From: Agathobaculum hominis
GTDB lineage: Bacteria > Bacillota > Clostridia > Oscillospirales > Butyricicoccaceae
Length of the DNA stretch: 64,000 nucleotides
Assembly: GCF_014288055.1 (NCBI RefSeq)
Contig: NZ_JACOPK010000006.1
Location: 124,001-188,000 of the forward strand
Direction of reading: 5' to 3'
Shown: positions 40,555 through 49,998 of the stretch, piece by piece
How the letters are laid out: each line of letters opens with the position of its first letter
Numbering within the stretch: the stretch's first letter is position 1
Program-made: the position numbers and the translations under genes
Notes under the pieces: generated by a model
The model's database searches: none
Told to the model about the DNA's origin: nothing
The model's input: only the letters and a program-made list of their open reading frames with translations

Positions 40555-42587
40555 ACGTAAAAATTCCTGAACTTCTTGCGCCGGCAGGGTCGCCCGAGGG
40601 CGTGCGCGCCGCCGTGCAGTCGGGTGCGGGCGCGGTGTACATGGGCTTCGGCACCTTTAATGCGCGCCGCAACGCGCAGGGCTTTTCGCACGAGGAAATG
40701 GCGGACGCCATCGCCTACTGCCGCGCACGAAACGTAAAGAGCAACATCACGCTGAACATCCTCGTGGGAGACCGCGAGCTGGACGACGCGCTCGAGGACG
40801 CGAAGTTCCTGTATGAGGCGGGCGCGGACGCGCTCATCGTGCAGGATCTGGGTCTCGCGCGGCTCATCCATGCGCACGCGCCGGATTTCGCCCTGCACGC
40901 CTCCACGCAGATGACCATCCACACGCTCGACGGGGCAAGACAGGCGCGCGACATCGGCTTTTCCCGCGTCGTGCTCAGCCGCGAATGCACGCGCGAGCAG
41001 ATCGAGCAGATCACGCGCGAGGCAGGCGTCGAAACCGAGGTGTTCGTCCACGGCGCACTGTGCATGTGCTATTCGGGTCAGTGCTACCTGTCCGCCGTCA
41101 TCGGACAGCGCTCGGGCAACCGCGGCCTATGCGCGCAGCCGTGCCGCCTGCCGTACAACGGCGGCTACCCGCTCTCGCTCAAGGATCTGATGCTCGCCGG
41201 TCACGTTGCGGAGCTGGCGGACTGGGGCGTATCCTCGCTCAAGATCGAGGGGCGCATGAAGCGCCCGGAGTACGCCGCGATCGTTACGAAGGTCTATGCC
41301 GACCTGCTGCGCGAGCACAGAAAGCCGACCGCCGGGGAGCGCGACATCCTGCGCCGCGTGTTTTCGCGCGACGGCTTCACCGACGGCTACTACACCGGGA
41401 AAAAGGGCGACAGCATGTTCGGCACCAAGACCGACGTGCCGATGAACGAGGTCAAGGCGCTCTATGACGAGGCTGCGCGCCGCTTTGCCGAGGGCAAGGA
41501 AGCGCCGCTCGTGCCGGTGAATCTGTTCTTCAGCGCGCGCCGAGACACGGGCGCTGTGCTGAGCGCCGGAGAAGTGACCGTGACGGGCGGGACGGAGCAG
41601 GCGAAAAACCGCCCGACGACCCCGGAAATGGTGGAAAAATCGCTCTCCAAGACCGGCGGCACGCCGTTTTATGTGAAGAACATGCATATCGAGGTCGAGG
41701 ATGGTCTGGTCGTCCCGGCATCCGTCATGAACGGCATGCGCCGCGATGCGCTCGCGCTTCTGCTCTCCAAGCGCTCGGTCGCGCCCTCGCGCGACTGGAT
41801 GGACGGCAATGTGCTGCCGCGCGACGAGGAGGCGGCGTCCCGTGAGGGCTTCCGCGGCTATACGGCCGCCGTCCGCACCGAGGCGCAGGCGAAAGCGCTC
41901 GAGGGTCTCGGACTGGAGGCTGTCTATGCGCCGCTCGAGGTTGCCGCGCGCACCGGTCTTCCGGCCGTACTGCCGCGCGTCTTTTCCGACAGCGAGCAGG
42001 GACAGATCGAAATGCTGCTCGGCGAGGCGATGAGCCGCGGCACGAACACCGTGCTCGTCGGCAACATCGGCCACATCCCGCTCGCAAGGCGGCTCGGCTT
42101 TGCCGTGCACGGCGATTTCGGCCTGAACGCCTACAACAGCAGGACGCTGTGCGCGCTCGCGGAAATGGGTGTTTCGCGCCAGACGCTGTCGTTCGAGGCG
42201 CGTCTTGCGCAGATCCGCGACATGAGCGGACCGCTCGAGACCGACCTTATCGTCTACGGCCGTCTGCCGCTCATGATCTTCGAAAACTGCGCCATTCGCC
42301 GTCAGCACGGCGGAAAATGCTCGTGTAAAAACGGCGTGACCGTGCTGACCGACCGCCGGCACGAGAGCTTTCCGCTGCTGCCCGAATACGGCTGCCGCAA
42401 CACGCTCATCGGCAACCGTCCGCTGTGTCTGCGCGAGGATTTCGCGCGGCTCGGCGTGCAGACAGCGCGTCTGCTGTTCACAACGGAAAGTCCGGAGGAG
42501 TGCGCACACATCGCACGCGCGTTCCTCAGCGGTGCGCCGCTCGAGGGCGAGTTCACGCGCGGCTTATATAAAAGAGGAGTCGAATAA
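40551..42587 (+). CDS. U32-family peptidase-like protein (RlhA/TrhP-related)
   Basis: 678-residue U32 protein. PELLAPAGSPEGVRAAVQSGAGAVYMG is the N-terminal TIM-barrel signature; EVFVHGALCMCYSGQCYLS and GNRGLCAQPCR are the U32 core with its conserved cysteines, and KIEGRMK follows. The long C-terminal half contains CSCKNG and matches the longer clostridial type. Despite the peptidase name, characterised members act with prephenate in tRNA or rRNA cytidine/uridine hydroxylation. It overlaps zapA and is followed by maf with no gap. Confidence 0.92.
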   Translation: MNVKIPELLAPAGSPEGVRAAVQSGAGAVYMGFGTFNARRNAQGFSHEEMADAIAYCRARNVKSNITLNILVGDRELDDALEDAKFLYEAGADALIVQDLGLARLIHAHAPDFALHASTQMTIHTLDGARQARDIGFSRVVLSRECTREQIEQITREAGVETEVFVHGALCMCYSGQCYLSAVIGQRSGNRGLCAQPCRLPYNGGYPLSLKDLMLAGHVAELADWGVSSLKIEGRMKRPEYAAIVTKVYADLLREHRKPTAGERDILRRVFSRDGFTDGYYTGKKGDSMFGTKTDVPMNEVKALYDEAARRFAEGKEAPLVPVNLFFSARRDTGAVLSAGEVTVTGGTEQAKNRPTTPEMVEKSLSKTGGTPFYVKNMHIEVEDGLVVPASVMNGMRRDALALLLSKRSVAPSRDWMDGNVLPRDEEAASREGFRGYTAAVRTEAQAKALEGLGLEAVYAPLEVAARTGLPAVLPRVFSDSEQGQIEMLLGEAMSRGTNTVLVGNIGHIPLARRLGFAVHGDFGLNAYNSRTLCALAEMGVSRQTLSFEARLAQIRDMSGPLETDLIVYGRLPLMIFENCAIRRQHGGKCSCKNGVTVLTDRRHESFPLLPEYGCRNTLIGNRPLCLREDFARLGVQTARLLFTTESPEECAHIARAFLSGAPLEGEFTRGLYKRGVE

Positions 42588-43154
42588 ATGAAAATCGTAC
42601 TGGCATCCGGCTCGCCCAGAAGGCGCGAGCTGCTGAGCCTTATCACAGAGAATTTTGCCGTCTGCCCGGCGGACGCGGATGAAAGCCTGCGCGACGGCGC
42701 GCCGCTCGCGGACGAGGTCGTCCGCCTGTCGCGCCTCAAGGCCGAGGCGGCGATGCAGTCGCATCCGGACGCGGTGTGCATCGGCTCGGACACCATGGTG
42801 ACCATCGACCATCTGCCGCTCGGCAAGCCGAAGGACAGAGCGGACGCGGCGGATATGCTGCGCCGCCTGCGCGGCCGCACGCACGAGGTGCTGACCGGAC
42901 TTGCGGTGCTGTCGCCGGACGGCGGCGCGCAGACGCTGTGCACCCGTACCGAGGTTACTTTCCGCGACTTTTCCGAGGAGGAGCTCGAGGAATATCTCGC
43001 GACCGGCGAGCCGCTCGACAAGGCGGGCGCCTACGGCATCCAGGGTCACGGCGCGCTGCTCATCGAGGGCATCTGCGGCGATTATTACAGCGTTATGGGG
43101 CTTCCGGTCGCGCCGCTCGGCGTCATGCTGCGGAAGCTGAACGCTGTTCGTTGA
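42588..43154 (+). CDS. maf: Maf nucleotide pyrophosphatase
   Basis: 188-residue Maf-family protein that hydrolyses (d)TTP/UTP or modified nucleotides. LASGSPRRRELL at the N-terminus, ADEVVRLSRLKAEA, IGSDTMV and GKPKDRADAADMLRRLRGRTHEVLTGLAV are the signatures, with DKAGAYGIQGHGALLIEGICGDYYSVMGLPV at the end. The start immediately follows the U32 stop. Confidence 0.96.
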   Translation: MKIVLASGSPRRRELLSLITENFAVCPADADESLRDGAPLADEVVRLSRLKAEAAMQSHPDAVCIGSDTMVTIDHLPLGKPKDRADAADMLRRLRGRTHEVLTGLAVLSPDGGAQTLCTRTEVTFRDFSEEELEEYLATGEPLDKAGAYGIQGHGALLIEGICGDYYSVMGLPVAPLGVMLRKLNAVR

Positions 43155-43167
43155 GAGGAGATTTGTT

Positions 43168-44013
43168 TTGCGCAGAAGAAAAAGCGTAGAGCCGCGGTTT
43201 TTCGTCGGAATCGCCGCGGTGGCCGTGCTGTGTATCCTGTCGGCCGTATACAGCGGCGTGACGGGAAATCCCTCGCCGGTGAGCCGCGCGGCAGGCGCGG
43301 TCATCCGCCCGGTGCAGCGCCTTGCGAGCGGCATCGGCGGCGTGTTCGGCAGAGGCATCGGCTATTTTACCGAGTTCGACGAGCTGAAGGCGGAAAACGA
43401 AGAGCTGAAAAAGCAGCTCCGCGAGAATGAGCAGCTGGTGCGCGACGCACAGCTCGCCATCGAGGAGAACAACCGCTTCCGCGCACAGGCAGGCCAGCCT
43501 GAGCGGCAGCGCAACCTTACGACCGTGAACGCCGAGGTCATCAGCCGCAATCCGGGCGACACCGCAGTCACGCTGACGCTCGACAAGGGTACCGCGCACG
43601 GCGTTGCGAAGGGGGACCTCGTCACGACGATCGACGGCATGGTCGGCTACGTCAGCGAGGCCGGCTCAAATACGTGCGAGGTCACGACCGTGACCGACGT
43701 GGACATGCAGTGCGGCGCGCTCATCACGCGCACGCGCGAGACCGCCATCGCGGAGGGCAGCTATGACCTCATGAGCGAGGACCGGCTGCGCCTTTCCTAC
43801 CTTACGGCAGGCAATCAGGTCGTTGTCGGCGATACGGTCGAGACCTCGGGCCGCGGCGGCGCCTTTCCCAAGGGCATCATGATCGGCACGGTCGAGAGCG
43901 TGCAGCCCGAGGAGACCGGCATTTCGTATTATGCCGTGCTGCGGCCGTTCGTCAACGTCTCGAACGTTTCGAGCGTGTCCATCATCACCGATTTCACCGA
44001 TACAACGGAGTGA
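43168..44013 (+). CDS. mreC: Rod-shape protein MreC
   Basis: 281-residue bitopic protein: basic N-terminus, one transmembrane helix (FVGIAAVAVLCILSAVYSGV), a coiled coil (ELKAENEELKKQLRENEQLV) and the extracellular beta domain with NPGDTAVTLTLDKGTAHGV and GDTVETSGRGGAFPKGI. It starts at TTG 43168, preceded by AGAGGAG. It scaffolds the elongasome with MreD and PBP2, encoded downstream. No mreB is in the window. Confidence 0.95.
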   Translation: MRRRKSVEPRFFVGIAAVAVLCILSAVYSGVTGNPSPVSRAAGAVIRPVQRLASGIGGVFGRGIGYFTEFDELKAENEELKKQLRENEQLVRDAQLAIEENNRFRAQAGQPERQRNLTTVNAEVISRNPGDTAVTLTLDKGTAHGVAKGDLVTTIDGMVGYVSEAGSNTCEVTTVTDVDMQCGALITRTRETAIAEGSYDLMSEDRLRLSYLTAGNQVVVGDTVETSGRGGAFPKGIMIGTVESVQPEETGISYYAVLRPFVNVSNVSSVSIITDFTDTTE

Positions 44014-44017
44014 TGCC

Positions 44018-44536
44018 ATGCAGAGAGAACTGATTTCTATCCCGAAAATGCTGCTGTACGCTCTTGTGACCATCCTTGTCTACGTCATCCAGACGACTGT
44101 CTTCGGCGCGCATCCGCTGTTCGGCTACCATGTCGATCTGCTGCCTGCGGCCGTGACGGCGGCGGCCCTGCTCGACGGCCCGGTCGAGGGCGCGGTCGTG
44201 GGTCTGCTCGCCGGGGTGCTGTACGACGTCGGTCTGGTCGGCATGGACGGCATTTACCCGATCTGGTTCATGCTGTACGGCCTGCTCGGCGGCCTGATCA
44301 GCCGGACGGCGCTCGCAGGCGGCTTTCTCTCCATGGTGCTGATGAACGCCTTCGAGATGCTGCTGCTCGGCATGCTGCGCTATTTTGTGCAGCTCATGCG
44401 GGAGGGCGCGTCCTTCCTGCTCGTGCTGCATCAGACGGTCGGCGGAACGCTCGTCGCGTGCATGCTGTGCTTTATCGTCTATCTGCCCATGCGGCGCATC
44501 AGCCGCGCATTTTCGAGGGACGACCGGTGGATATAA
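44018..44536 (+). CDS. mreD: Rod-shape protein MreD
   Basis: 172-residue membrane protein with five to six helices; LLPAAVTAAALLDGPVEGAVVGLLAGVLYDV is the typical MreD segment. The ATG at 44018 lies 4 bp after the mreC stop and has ACGGAG upstream. The next gene starts 12 bp after its stop. Confidence 0.9.
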   Translation: MQRELISIPKMLLYALVTILVYVIQTTVFGAHPLFGYHVDLLPAAVTAAALLDGPVEGAVVGLLAGVLYDVGLVGMDGIYPIWFMLYGLLGGLISRTALAGGFLSMVLMNAFEMLLLGMLRYFVQLMREGASFLLVLHQTVGGTLVACMLCFIVYLPMRRISRAFSRDDRWI

Positions 44537-44548
44537 AGGAGCGACCCC

Positions 44549-46840
44549 ATGGAAAATAAACAACAACTGCTGCACCGGCTTGCCGCGCTGCTCGTCATGC
44601 TGCTGCTGTGCGCAGGTCTGGCAGGAAGCCGTCTGGTCGACCTCCAGCTTGTGCACGGACAGGAATATCTCGAGCGTTCCGCGCAGTTTCTGACGACGAC
44701 CTCGACGGTCTCCGCCGCGCGCGGCGAGATCCTTGACCGCTACGGCCGTCCGATGGTCTCGAACAAGACCGGCTTTTCGCTCGTTCTGCTGTATTCCGAC
44801 TTCTGGGAGAACAAGGAGGACAAATTTGACCGGCTGCTTGACCTTGCGCAGCGCGTGCAGGCGGATGCGGCGGGCCTGAATGTCACGGGCGACGTGAGCA
44901 AAACGCTTGCGGCGGCAAAAAAGCAGGCGCAGCCTGCGCAGGATGAATATACGGACGAAACCGAGGAGGAAGCCGGGGAGGCGCGCGCTCTCCTGAACGA
45001 TATGCTGCCGATCTCGGCCTCCGCGCCCTACACCTACACCGCCGAGGCGGGGAGCAGTAGCATGTCCACGCTGTCCGCCTACATCAAGGACAGCTGCGAG
45101 ACGCTCGGCCTGACCGCCGTGCAGACCGCCGTCCGGCAGGCGAGGGAAGCGCCGGTCGAGTATGACGCAGACGGAAACGCCATCGACAAAACAAAGCAGA
45201 TCGACGCGACAGCGCTGGTCTCTCCGACCGAATTTGTTGCGGCGATGGGAAAATATATGACCGAAAAGCTCGGCATGGCGGCAAATCTGCCGCAGGACGA
45301 TGTGCGCACGCTCGTCGGCGTGTATTACAGCATGCGTCAGGTCGGCTTCAGCAAGACCATCACCTTTACGCTCGCAGACGACGTTTCGATGGACCTCATC
45401 GCCTATATCAAGGAGCATCACGGGGAGTATCCGGGCGTCGAGGTGCAGAGTGAGGCCGTGCGTCAGTACGACACGACCGCCGCCGCGCATGTGCTCGGAA
45501 CGGTGGGCGTCGTGGACGCGACCGAGTGGAAGGACACCTATAAGGACCTCGCCGGCTATCAGATGACCTCGGTCATCGGCAAGACCGGTCTGGAAAAAGC
45601 GTTCGAGAGCTATCTGCACGGCTCGTCCGGTTCGCGCACGGTGGAGACCGACCTCGGCGGCAGCGAGGTCGCGGAGCAGTCCACCACGGCGCCCCGGCCG
45701 GGCGACAACGTCGTGACGACCCTTGACCTCGACCTGCAGGAGGTCGCGGAGCGTTCGCTCGCGGAAAACCTTGCCGGAAACGGCAGGGGCGGCGCGGCGG
45801 TCGCGCTCGACCCGAATACGGGCGAGGTGCTCGCGATGGCGTCCTACCCGACGTACAGCCTTGCGGACTACAATTCGACCGCCGCGGCCGAGGACCGTGC
45901 AAACGACAGCCGTCATCCCGAGGTGAACCGCGTTACGAGCGGCGTGTATCCGCCCGGCTCGACCTTCAAGGTCCTGTCCGCCATCGCAGGTCTGGAGGAG
46001 GGTGTCATCGACGCGAACACGCAGATCACCTGCACGGGCGTTTTCGAGTACGGCGGCCAGAAATTCACCTGTAAAAACCATGACACGCCGATGACGCTCG
46101 ACGTCACAGGCGCGCTCAAGTATTCGTGCAACACGTTTTTCTATACCGTCGGTCAGAAACTGACCGGCGAGCATCTGGAAAAGTGGTCCGAGCGGTTCGG
46201 TCTCGGTGTCGTCACCGGCATCGGCATCGGCGAGCGCTCCGGCCATGCCGCAGGCCCGACCTACCGCGCGGAAATGAAAAAGGCTGACCCCTCCACGCGC
46301 GGCTGGCAGGGCGGCGACGATGTTATCGCGGCGATCGGCCAGTCGGATAACGGCTTTACGCCGCTTCAGCTGGCAAACTATATCTCTGCCGTCGTCAACG
46401 GCGGCACGCTCTATCAGCCGACGCTCGTGCGCAACATCAAGAGCTACGACTTTTCAAGCGTGGTCAAGAACGAAACGCCGAATGTGAAGGAGAAGATCGA
46501 GATTTCGGACGAAACCCGCCGCCTTGTCATGCAGGGCATGAGCGAGGTCACCGACGAGGGCGGCACCGCCGGCAGCGTGTTCGCGGACTATCCTATCAAG
46601 GTCGGCGGCAAGACCGGCACAGCCGAGACCTATGAGAACGGCGAGGCGTTCGACAACGGTCTGTTCATCGCGTTCGCGCCGTTCGACGACCCGCAGATCG
46701 TCATCTGCGTGGTCGGCGAGGGCGCCGGTCACGGCGCATACGTCGCGCCGGTCGTCCGCGATATGCTCGACGAGTTCTTTACGGCGGACGACGTGGAAAA
46801 TGTTGACGCTGTGCCGACGGAAAACACGCTTTTACGATAA
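44549..46840 (+). CDS. mrdA: Penicillin-binding protein 2 (elongasome transpeptidase)
   Basis: 763-residue class B PBP: one N-terminal helix, dimerisation/pedestal region beginning ARGEILDRYGRPMVSNKTG, and a transpeptidase domain with active-site Ser471 in STFK, SCN in KYSCNTFFY and K688-TGT in GGKTGTAET. The protein is larger than E. coli PBP2, mainly because of an acidic Ala/Gln-rich insertion near residues 125-200. It ends the zapA-to-PBP2 operon and makes side-wall peptidoglycan crosslinks. Confidence 0.95.
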   Translation: MENKQQLLHRLAALLVMLLLCAGLAGSRLVDLQLVHGQEYLERSAQFLTTTSTVSAARGEILDRYGRPMVSNKTGFSLVLLYSDFWENKEDKFDRLLDLAQRVQADAAGLNVTGDVSKTLAAAKKQAQPAQDEYTDETEEEAGEARALLNDMLPISASAPYTYTAEAGSSSMSTLSAYIKDSCETLGLTAVQTAVRQAREAPVEYDADGNAIDKTKQIDATALVSPTEFVAAMGKYMTEKLGMAANLPQDDVRTLVGVYYSMRQVGFSKTITFTLADDVSMDLIAYIKEHHGEYPGVEVQSEAVRQYDTTAAAHVLGTVGVVDATEWKDTYKDLAGYQMTSVIGKTGLEKAFESYLHGSSGSRTVETDLGGSEVAEQSTTAPRPGDNVVTTLDLDLQEVAERSLAENLAGNGRGGAAVALDPNTGEVLAMASYPTYSLADYNSTAAAEDRANDSRHPEVNRVTSGVYPPGSTFKVLSAIAGLEEGVIDANTQITCTGVFEYGGQKFTCKNHDTPMTLDVTGALKYSCNTFFYTVGQKLTGEHLEKWSERFGLGVVTGIGIGERSGHAAGPTYRAEMKKADPSTRGWQGGDDVIAAIGQSDNGFTPLQLANYISAVVNGGTLYQPTLVRNIKSYDFSSVVKNETPNVKEKIEISDETRRLVMQGMSEVTDEGGTAGSVFADYPIKVGGKTGTAETYENGEAFDNGLFIAFAPFDDPQIVICVVGEGAGHGAYVAPVVRDMLDEFFTADDVENVDAVPTENTLLR

Positions 46841-46889
46841 GTTTTTTCCGAGTGTCCGCGCACGCAGCAGAAAAAGTTTGCCTGACCGC

Positions 46890-46918
46890 TTGTCAAATTC
46901 ATGGCGTTAGTTTATAAT
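46890..46918 (+). promoter_or_regulatory. Promoter of minD
   Basis: TTGTCA (46890-46895), 17 bp, TATAAT (46913-46918), 68 bp before minD. Confidence 0.8.
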
Positions 46919-46985
46919 GTAACCAAATAGAACTTACACGGCCTGCGCGGAAAAACATTCGGGCAGGCTCACTTTCGGAGGCTGT

Positions 46986-47729
46986 ATGTTAAAGGTAATT
47001 CTGGTGGCGTCCGGTAAGGGCGGAACAGGAAAAACCTCTCTTACCGCCGGCGTCGGTGCGGCGCTCGCCGCAAACGGGCATCGGGTGCTCGTCATCGACG
47101 GCGACTGCGGCCTTCGGAATCTGGATATCGTACTGGGCATGTCGGATCGGGTGGTCTACTCGTTTGCCGACGTGGCGGGCGGCATGGTGCAGCTCGCGGA
47201 CGCCATGGCGCGTCATCCTGTGTACGAGACGCTGTACCTGCTGACCGCGCCGGTCAGACTGCCCGCTCTGAGCGAGCGCGGCATGGACCAGCTCGCAAAG
47301 CAGGCAGAGCAGGCCGGATTTGATTATCTCATCATCGACGGTCCGGCGGGACTCCCGGCGGAGATGTCCTTTCTGGCGCATATCGCCACGCAGGCCATCA
47401 TCGTCACCGCGACCGACCGCGCCTGTGTGCGCGGCGCGGAGCGCTGCGCCCGCACCATCGAGCAGGAATACTGTATCCAGCGCATCCGCATGGTGCTCAA
47501 CCGCGTGCGTCCGAGGCTCATCAGCCGCGGCCGCTCGGGCAACATCGACGACGCGATGGATGAGGCAGGGCTTCCGCTGCTCGGCATCGTGCCCGAGGAT
47601 GAGGATCTGATCGCCTGCGGCAACAGCGGAACGAGCATCATCGCAGCCAAAAAGCACGGTGCTGCGCGTGCTTATCAGAATATCGCGCGCCGTCTGGACG
47701 GAGAGCGCGTGCCGCTGATGAAGATTTAA
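46986..47729 (+). CDS. minD: Septum-site ATPase MinD
   Basis: 247-residue deviant-Walker ATPase: KGGTGKT at residues 11-17, VIDGDCGLRNLDIVLG (switch I and A'), and DGPAG in switch II. A C-terminal amphipathic tail (ARRLDGERVPLMKI) is present for membrane binding. It has its own promoter 68 bp upstream; minC and minE are not adjacent, unlike in many Firmicutes. MinD localises division inhibitors at the poles. Confidence 0.93.
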   Translation: MLKVILVASGKGGTGKTSLTAGVGAALAANGHRVLVIDGDCGLRNLDIVLGMSDRVVYSFADVAGGMVQLADAMARHPVYETLYLLTAPVRLPALSERGMDQLAKQAEQAGFDYLIIDGPAGLPAEMSFLAHIATQAIIVTATDRACVRGAERCARTIEQEYCIQRIRMVLNRVRPRLISRGRSGNIDDAMDEAGLPLLGIVPEDEDLIACGNSGTSIIAAKKHGAARAYQNIARRLDGERVPLMKI

Positions 47730-47799
47730 CCGTCACAGAGAGACAAAATCTGACGTTGACACAAGCCAACCATGGGGATAAGGAAGGAGACGTTTGGAA

Positions 47800-48210
47800 A
47801 TGAACATAGCACTGATCGCACATGACCGCAAAAAAGAGCTGATGGTACAGTTCTGCATGGCATACTGCGGCATCCTGGCAAAGCATAACATCTGCGCGAC
47901 CGGCACGACCGGCAAATTCGTCGAAGAGGCAACCGGTCTCAAGATCGACAAGTGTCTGGCCGGCATGCAGGGCGGCGAGGAGCAGATCTCCGCGCGCGTC
48001 GCTTACAACGAGATCGACCTTGTGCTGTTTTTCCGCGATCCGATGTCCAACTCGCAGTACGAGCCGGATGTCCACGCGATCGCACGACTGTGCGATATGC
48101 ACAACATCCCGATCGCTACCAACTCGGCAACGGCTGAAATGCTCATCCTCGGTCTTGACCGCGGCGATCTGGACTGGCGCAACATCGTCAACCCGAAGAA
48201 CAGAAAATAA
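47800..48210 (+). CDS. mgsA: Methylglyoxal synthase
   Basis: 136-residue enzyme converting dihydroxyacetone phosphate to methylglyoxal. NIALIAHDRKK, ATGTTGKF, GGEEQISARVAYNEIDLVLFFRDP (catalytic Asp) and ATNSATAEML are the family motifs. Start is ATG 47800; an in-frame TTG at 47794 is closer to GGAAGGAG and could also be used. Confidence 0.95.
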   Translation: MNIALIAHDRKKELMVQFCMAYCGILAKHNICATGTTGKFVEEATGLKIDKCLAGMQGGEEQISARVAYNEIDLVLFFRDPMSNSQYEPDVHAIARLCDMHNIPIATNSATAEMLILGLDRGDLDWRNIVNPKNRK

Positions 48211-48214
48211 AAAC

Positions 48215-48270
48215 GACAGAACGCTGCACCGGATGGGAAAATTACCCGTTCGGTGCATTCCGTCTGTCTT
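48215..48270 (+). terminator. Terminator-like hairpin between mgsA and hisS
   Basis: Long interrupted stem GACAGA..TGCACCG..GGG / CCC..CGGTGCA..TCTGTC ending TT, 15 bp before the hisS start. It could attenuate hisS read-through or regulate hisS; no T-box motifs are present. Confidence 0.6.
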
Positions 48271-48285
48271 GAGGAGAATTGAAAC

Positions 48286-49644
48286 ATGGAAAAAGTGAAA
48301 CCCAGAACTCTGTCCGGCTTTATGGAGCTGCTGCCCGCGCCGCAGGTACAGATGGAGCGCATCATGCAGGTGCTGCGCGAGACCTACGCGCTGTACGGCT
48401 TCTATCCGCTCGACACACCGCTCATCGAGTCCTCCGAGGTGCTGCTCGCCAAGGGCGGCGGAGAGACCGAAAAGCAGATCTACCGCTTCACCAAGGGCGA
48501 CAGCGACCTGTCGCTGCGCTTTGACCTCACCGTACCGCTCGCGAAGTATGTCGCGCAGCACTACGGCGAGCTGACCTTCCCGTTCCGCCGCTTCCAGATC
48601 GGCAAGGTATACCGCGGCGAGCGCGCACAGCGCGGCCGTTTCCGCGAGTTCTATCAGGCGGACATCGACGTCATCGGCGACGGCAAGCTCGACATCATCA
48701 ACGAGGCCGAGGTTCCGAGCATCATCTACAAAACGTTCACCTCGCTCGGTCTCGAGCGCTTCAAGATCCGCATCAACAACCGCAAGGTGCTCAACGGCTT
48801 TTTCGCCATCCTCGGCCTGACCGAGAAGGCGGGCGACGTCATGCGCACCATCGACAAGCTCGAGAAGATCGGCGCAGAGAAGGTAAAGACCATTCTGGTC
48901 GAGGATTTCGGCGTGGAAGCTGCTGCGGCTGACGAGCTGCTGAAGTTCATCGAAACCCCGGGCGGCACCGAGGGCATCCTCGCAGCGCTCGACAGCTACA
49001 AGGGCAAAAACGAGGTGTTCGACCTCGGCGCGGAGGAGCTGAAAACGGTTGCAACCTATATGCAGGCGTTCGGCGTTCCGGCTGACCACTTCGAAATCGA
49101 CCTGACGATTGCACGCGGTCTGGACTACTACACCGGCACCGTTTATGAGACCGCGATGCTCGACCATCCGGAGATCGGCTCCATCTGCTCGGGCGGCCGC
49201 TACGACAACCTTGCCGAGTACTACACCGACAAGCAGCTGCCGGGCGTCGGCATTTCCATCGGTCTGACCCGTCTGTTCTACGTGCTCGGCGAGCAGGGTT
49301 ATCTGAACGACCAGATGAACAAGGCGCCGGCGGACGTACTCATCCTGCCGATGACCGACGACATGGGCGCGGCCATCAAGACCGCTACCGCTCTGCGCGA
49401 GTCGGGCATCCGCACCCAGCTGTACGGCGAGCAGAAGAAGTTCAAGCACAAGATCGGCTACGCCGACAAGCTGGGCATTCCGTTCGTTATCTTCCTCGGC
49501 GAGGATGAGATCAATGCGGGCGTTGTCGCTGTCAAGGACATGGAGTCCGGTGAGCAGGTCAAGGTTTCGCTTAATGAAGCAGCAAAGCTGATTCATGACG
49601 GTCTGGCGAAGAAAAACGCAGGCAAAGTAATCTGCGACAAATAA
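48286..49644 (+). CDS. hisS: Histidine--tRNA ligase
   Basis: 452-residue class II synthetase. It shows motif 2 VYRGERAQRGRFREFYQADIDVIG, the histidine-A motif RGLDYYTGTVYE, and GGRYDNLAEYY with GVGISIGLTRLF of motif 3, followed by the anticodon-binding domain. Some residues differ from E. coli but the motifs are complete. GAGGAG precedes the ATG. Confidence 0.95.
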   Translation: MEKVKPRTLSGFMELLPAPQVQMERIMQVLRETYALYGFYPLDTPLIESSEVLLAKGGGETEKQIYRFTKGDSDLSLRFDLTVPLAKYVAQHYGELTFPFRRFQIGKVYRGERAQRGRFREFYQADIDVIGDGKLDIINEAEVPSIIYKTFTSLGLERFKIRINNRKVLNGFFAILGLTEKAGDVMRTIDKLEKIGAEKVKTILVEDFGVEAAAADELLKFIETPGGTEGILAALDSYKGKNEVFDLGAEELKTVATYMQAFGVPADHFEIDLTIARGLDYYTGTVYETAMLDHPEIGSICSGGRYDNLAEYYTDKQLPGVGISIGLTRLFYVLGEQGYLNDQMNKAPADVLILPMTDDMGAAIKTATALRESGIRTQLYGEQKKFKHKIGYADKLGIPFVIFLGEDEINAGVVAVKDMESGEQVKVSLNEAAKLIHDGLAKKNAGKVICDK

Positions 49645-49655
49645 ATCGCTAAATT

Positions 49656-49729
49656 GCAGGGCGGGTGACCCCAGGAGGTGAATTGCCCGCAAGGGCAAGA
49701 GAAGCCACCCTGGGGTGCCCCGCCGCTGG
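49656..49729 (+). repeat. RF3 partial copy (single nested hairpin)
   Basis: GCAGGGCGGG..CCCCGCCGCTGG forms an outer stem around CCCCAGG../..CCTGGGG, with TTGCCC-gcaa-GGGCAA in the centre. The 40-base core GGTGAATTGCCC..CCTGGGGT matches the reverse complement of the central part of the RF3 copy at 59.5 kb. It starts 11 bp after the hisS stop. Confidence 0.75.
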
Positions 49730-49767
49730 TAGAGATAGATTTTCAACTGAATATGGAGGGATTTCTT

Positions 49768-49986
49768 ATGAAGAGTCTTATTTGGGGCTGTACGCAGATG
49801 ATTGTGGGGATGTTAGGCGTTATCGCATCCATCCTGATGATGATTTTCTGGCTGCAATGCAATGCCGGTGGGTTCGCACTTGCGACCTTTGTCATTCTCA
49901 TTCTGTTTGCTGCAATGGTCGTGATCGGGTATGTCAACCGTGTCTGGCCGGTTCTGACTGAAATGAAAAATCAAGATTCCGAGTAA
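49768..49986 (+). CDS. Small two-helix membrane protein
   Basis: 72-residue protein with two hydrophobic helices (MIVGMLGVIASILMMIFWL and FALATFVILILFAAMVVIGYV) and a short charged tail. No family recognised. The ATG follows GGAGGG 7 bp upstream, and the next small gene follows after 12 bp. It lies between hisS and aspS in an operon-like arrangement. Confidence 0.7.
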   Translation: MKSLIWGCTQMIVGMLGVIASILMMIFWLQCNAGGFALATFVILILFAAMVVIGYVNRVWPVLTEMKNQDSE

Positions 49987-49998
49987 GGAGGCCGTCTT

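Noticed and set aside
43994..46246. 750-codon open frame antisense to mreD-PBP2
   Set aside because: High-GC shadow; the forward frames carry clear MreD and PBP2 motifs.
48211..48285. T-box leader before hisS
   Set aside because: Only 75 bp, with no T-box consensus or specifier loop; it reads as a simple interrupted hairpin.
47638..49746. 702-codon open frame antisense to hisS and mgsA
   Set aside because: Overlaps well-supported genes on the other strand and has no recognisable domain.
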